Positions 63,934 to 64,000 of a stretch of DNA of 64,000 bases are shown here, in pieces (position 1 is the first letter of the stretch; every line of letters begins with the position of its first letter). Origin of the DNA: an uncultured Lutibacter sp. (lineage in GTDB: Bacteria > Bacteroidota > Bacteroidia > Flavobacteriales > Flavobacteriaceae); contig NZ_CANLZZ010000007.1 in assembly GCF_947495725.1 (NCBI RefSeq), positions 62,001 to 126,000 on the forward strand. The letters are read 5' to 3'. Made by a program: the position numbers and the translations under genes. A model generated the notes under the pieces. That model made no database searches, was not told the origin of the DNA, and saw only the letters and a program-made list of their open reading frames with translations.

Positions 63934-64000
63934 ATGCGAATTGATATAATAACCGTTTCACCAGAATTAATTAAAAGTCCGTTTGAATATTCAATAATTA
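63934..64000 (+). CDS. trmD: tRNA (guanine-37-N1)-methyltransferase, 5' end only
   Basis: Twenty-two codons are visible before the window edge: MRIDIITVSPELIKSPFEYS and on. This is the characteristic TrmD N-terminus (MxIDIxTxxPE). The enzyme makes m1G37 in tRNAs reading CNN and prevents frameshifting. The rest lies outside the window, so the call rests on the first residues only. Confidence 0.8.
   Translation, partial: MRIDIITVSPELIKSPFEYSII

Overview
The window reads as chromosomal DNA of a Flavobacteriaceae-type Bacteroidota. The DNA is AT-rich. Several genes carry a Bacteroidota-type promoter (-7 element TAnnTTTG), Shine-Dalgarno sites are largely absent, and there are type IX secretion (T9SS) C-terminal sorting domains of both the short (type A) and the gliding-motility-associated (type B) kind. 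Menaquinone genes and typical flavobacterial neighbourhoods (ruvX-def-DUF5606-mazG, dnaA-LMW phosphatase-RsmI-like) agree. I cannot name the genus. I found no rRNA, tRNA, CRISPR array, transposase or prophage. The only RNA gene recognised is the small SRP RNA.

Layout. 1-1939: 5' part of an exported right-handed beta-helix protein running off the left edge. 2044-3581: FAH-family hydrolase and menB. 3801-7435: a GAF-domain protein and, tail to tail, an HD domain fused to a PycTM-like membrane module. 7503-13573: a plus-strand unit of an outer-membrane lipoprotein (phosphoesterase, kinase-like middle, Omp85-like barrel), an esterase-fold protein lacking its catalytic residues, and a C1 cysteine peptidase. 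13692-18223: S1/winged-helix protein, menD, menF, an alpha/beta hydrolase and a MenI-like thioesterase, all minus strand. With menB, this gives most of the isochorismate-to-DHNA part of menaquinone synthesis, split by the 3.8-13.6 kb block. 18299-22731: small housekeeping genes, an unrecognised 354-aa protein and an ABC exporter pair. 22805-31725: two tandem giant T9SS type B surface proteins. 31799-35719: uvrB and a T9SS type A protein.

35868-50631: mostly core metabolism and maintenance: fructose-6-phosphate aldolase/transaldolase, SDR, SRP RNA, GT2, phospho-sugar mutase, MsbA-like ABC transporter, CCA transferase, threonylcarbamoyl-AMP synthase, dapD, ruvX, def, mazG. 50687-58933: lon, an ECF sigma/membrane anti-sigma-like/adhesin-like operon, RsmI-like methylase, LMW phosphatase and dnaA. 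59104-64000: thioesterase, YigZ, ribD, GNAT, prmC, DEAD-box helicase and the start of trmD.

Two window-wide patterns stand out. First, several non-ATG starts that give the longest reading frame (menD, DUF4199, ruvX, def) fall on the terminal TTG or G of a TAnnTTTG promoter, so the true starts are further in. Second, uvrB, ribD, the DEAD-box helicase and trmD all have a TAnnTTTG ending exactly 4 nt before the start codon, which predicts leaderless mRNAs. The most unusual proteins are the phosphoesterase/kinase-like/barrel lipoprotein with its pseudo-esterase and peptidase partners, and the stand-alone HD-PycTM protein. All functions are read from sequence motifs by eye; no search was run.
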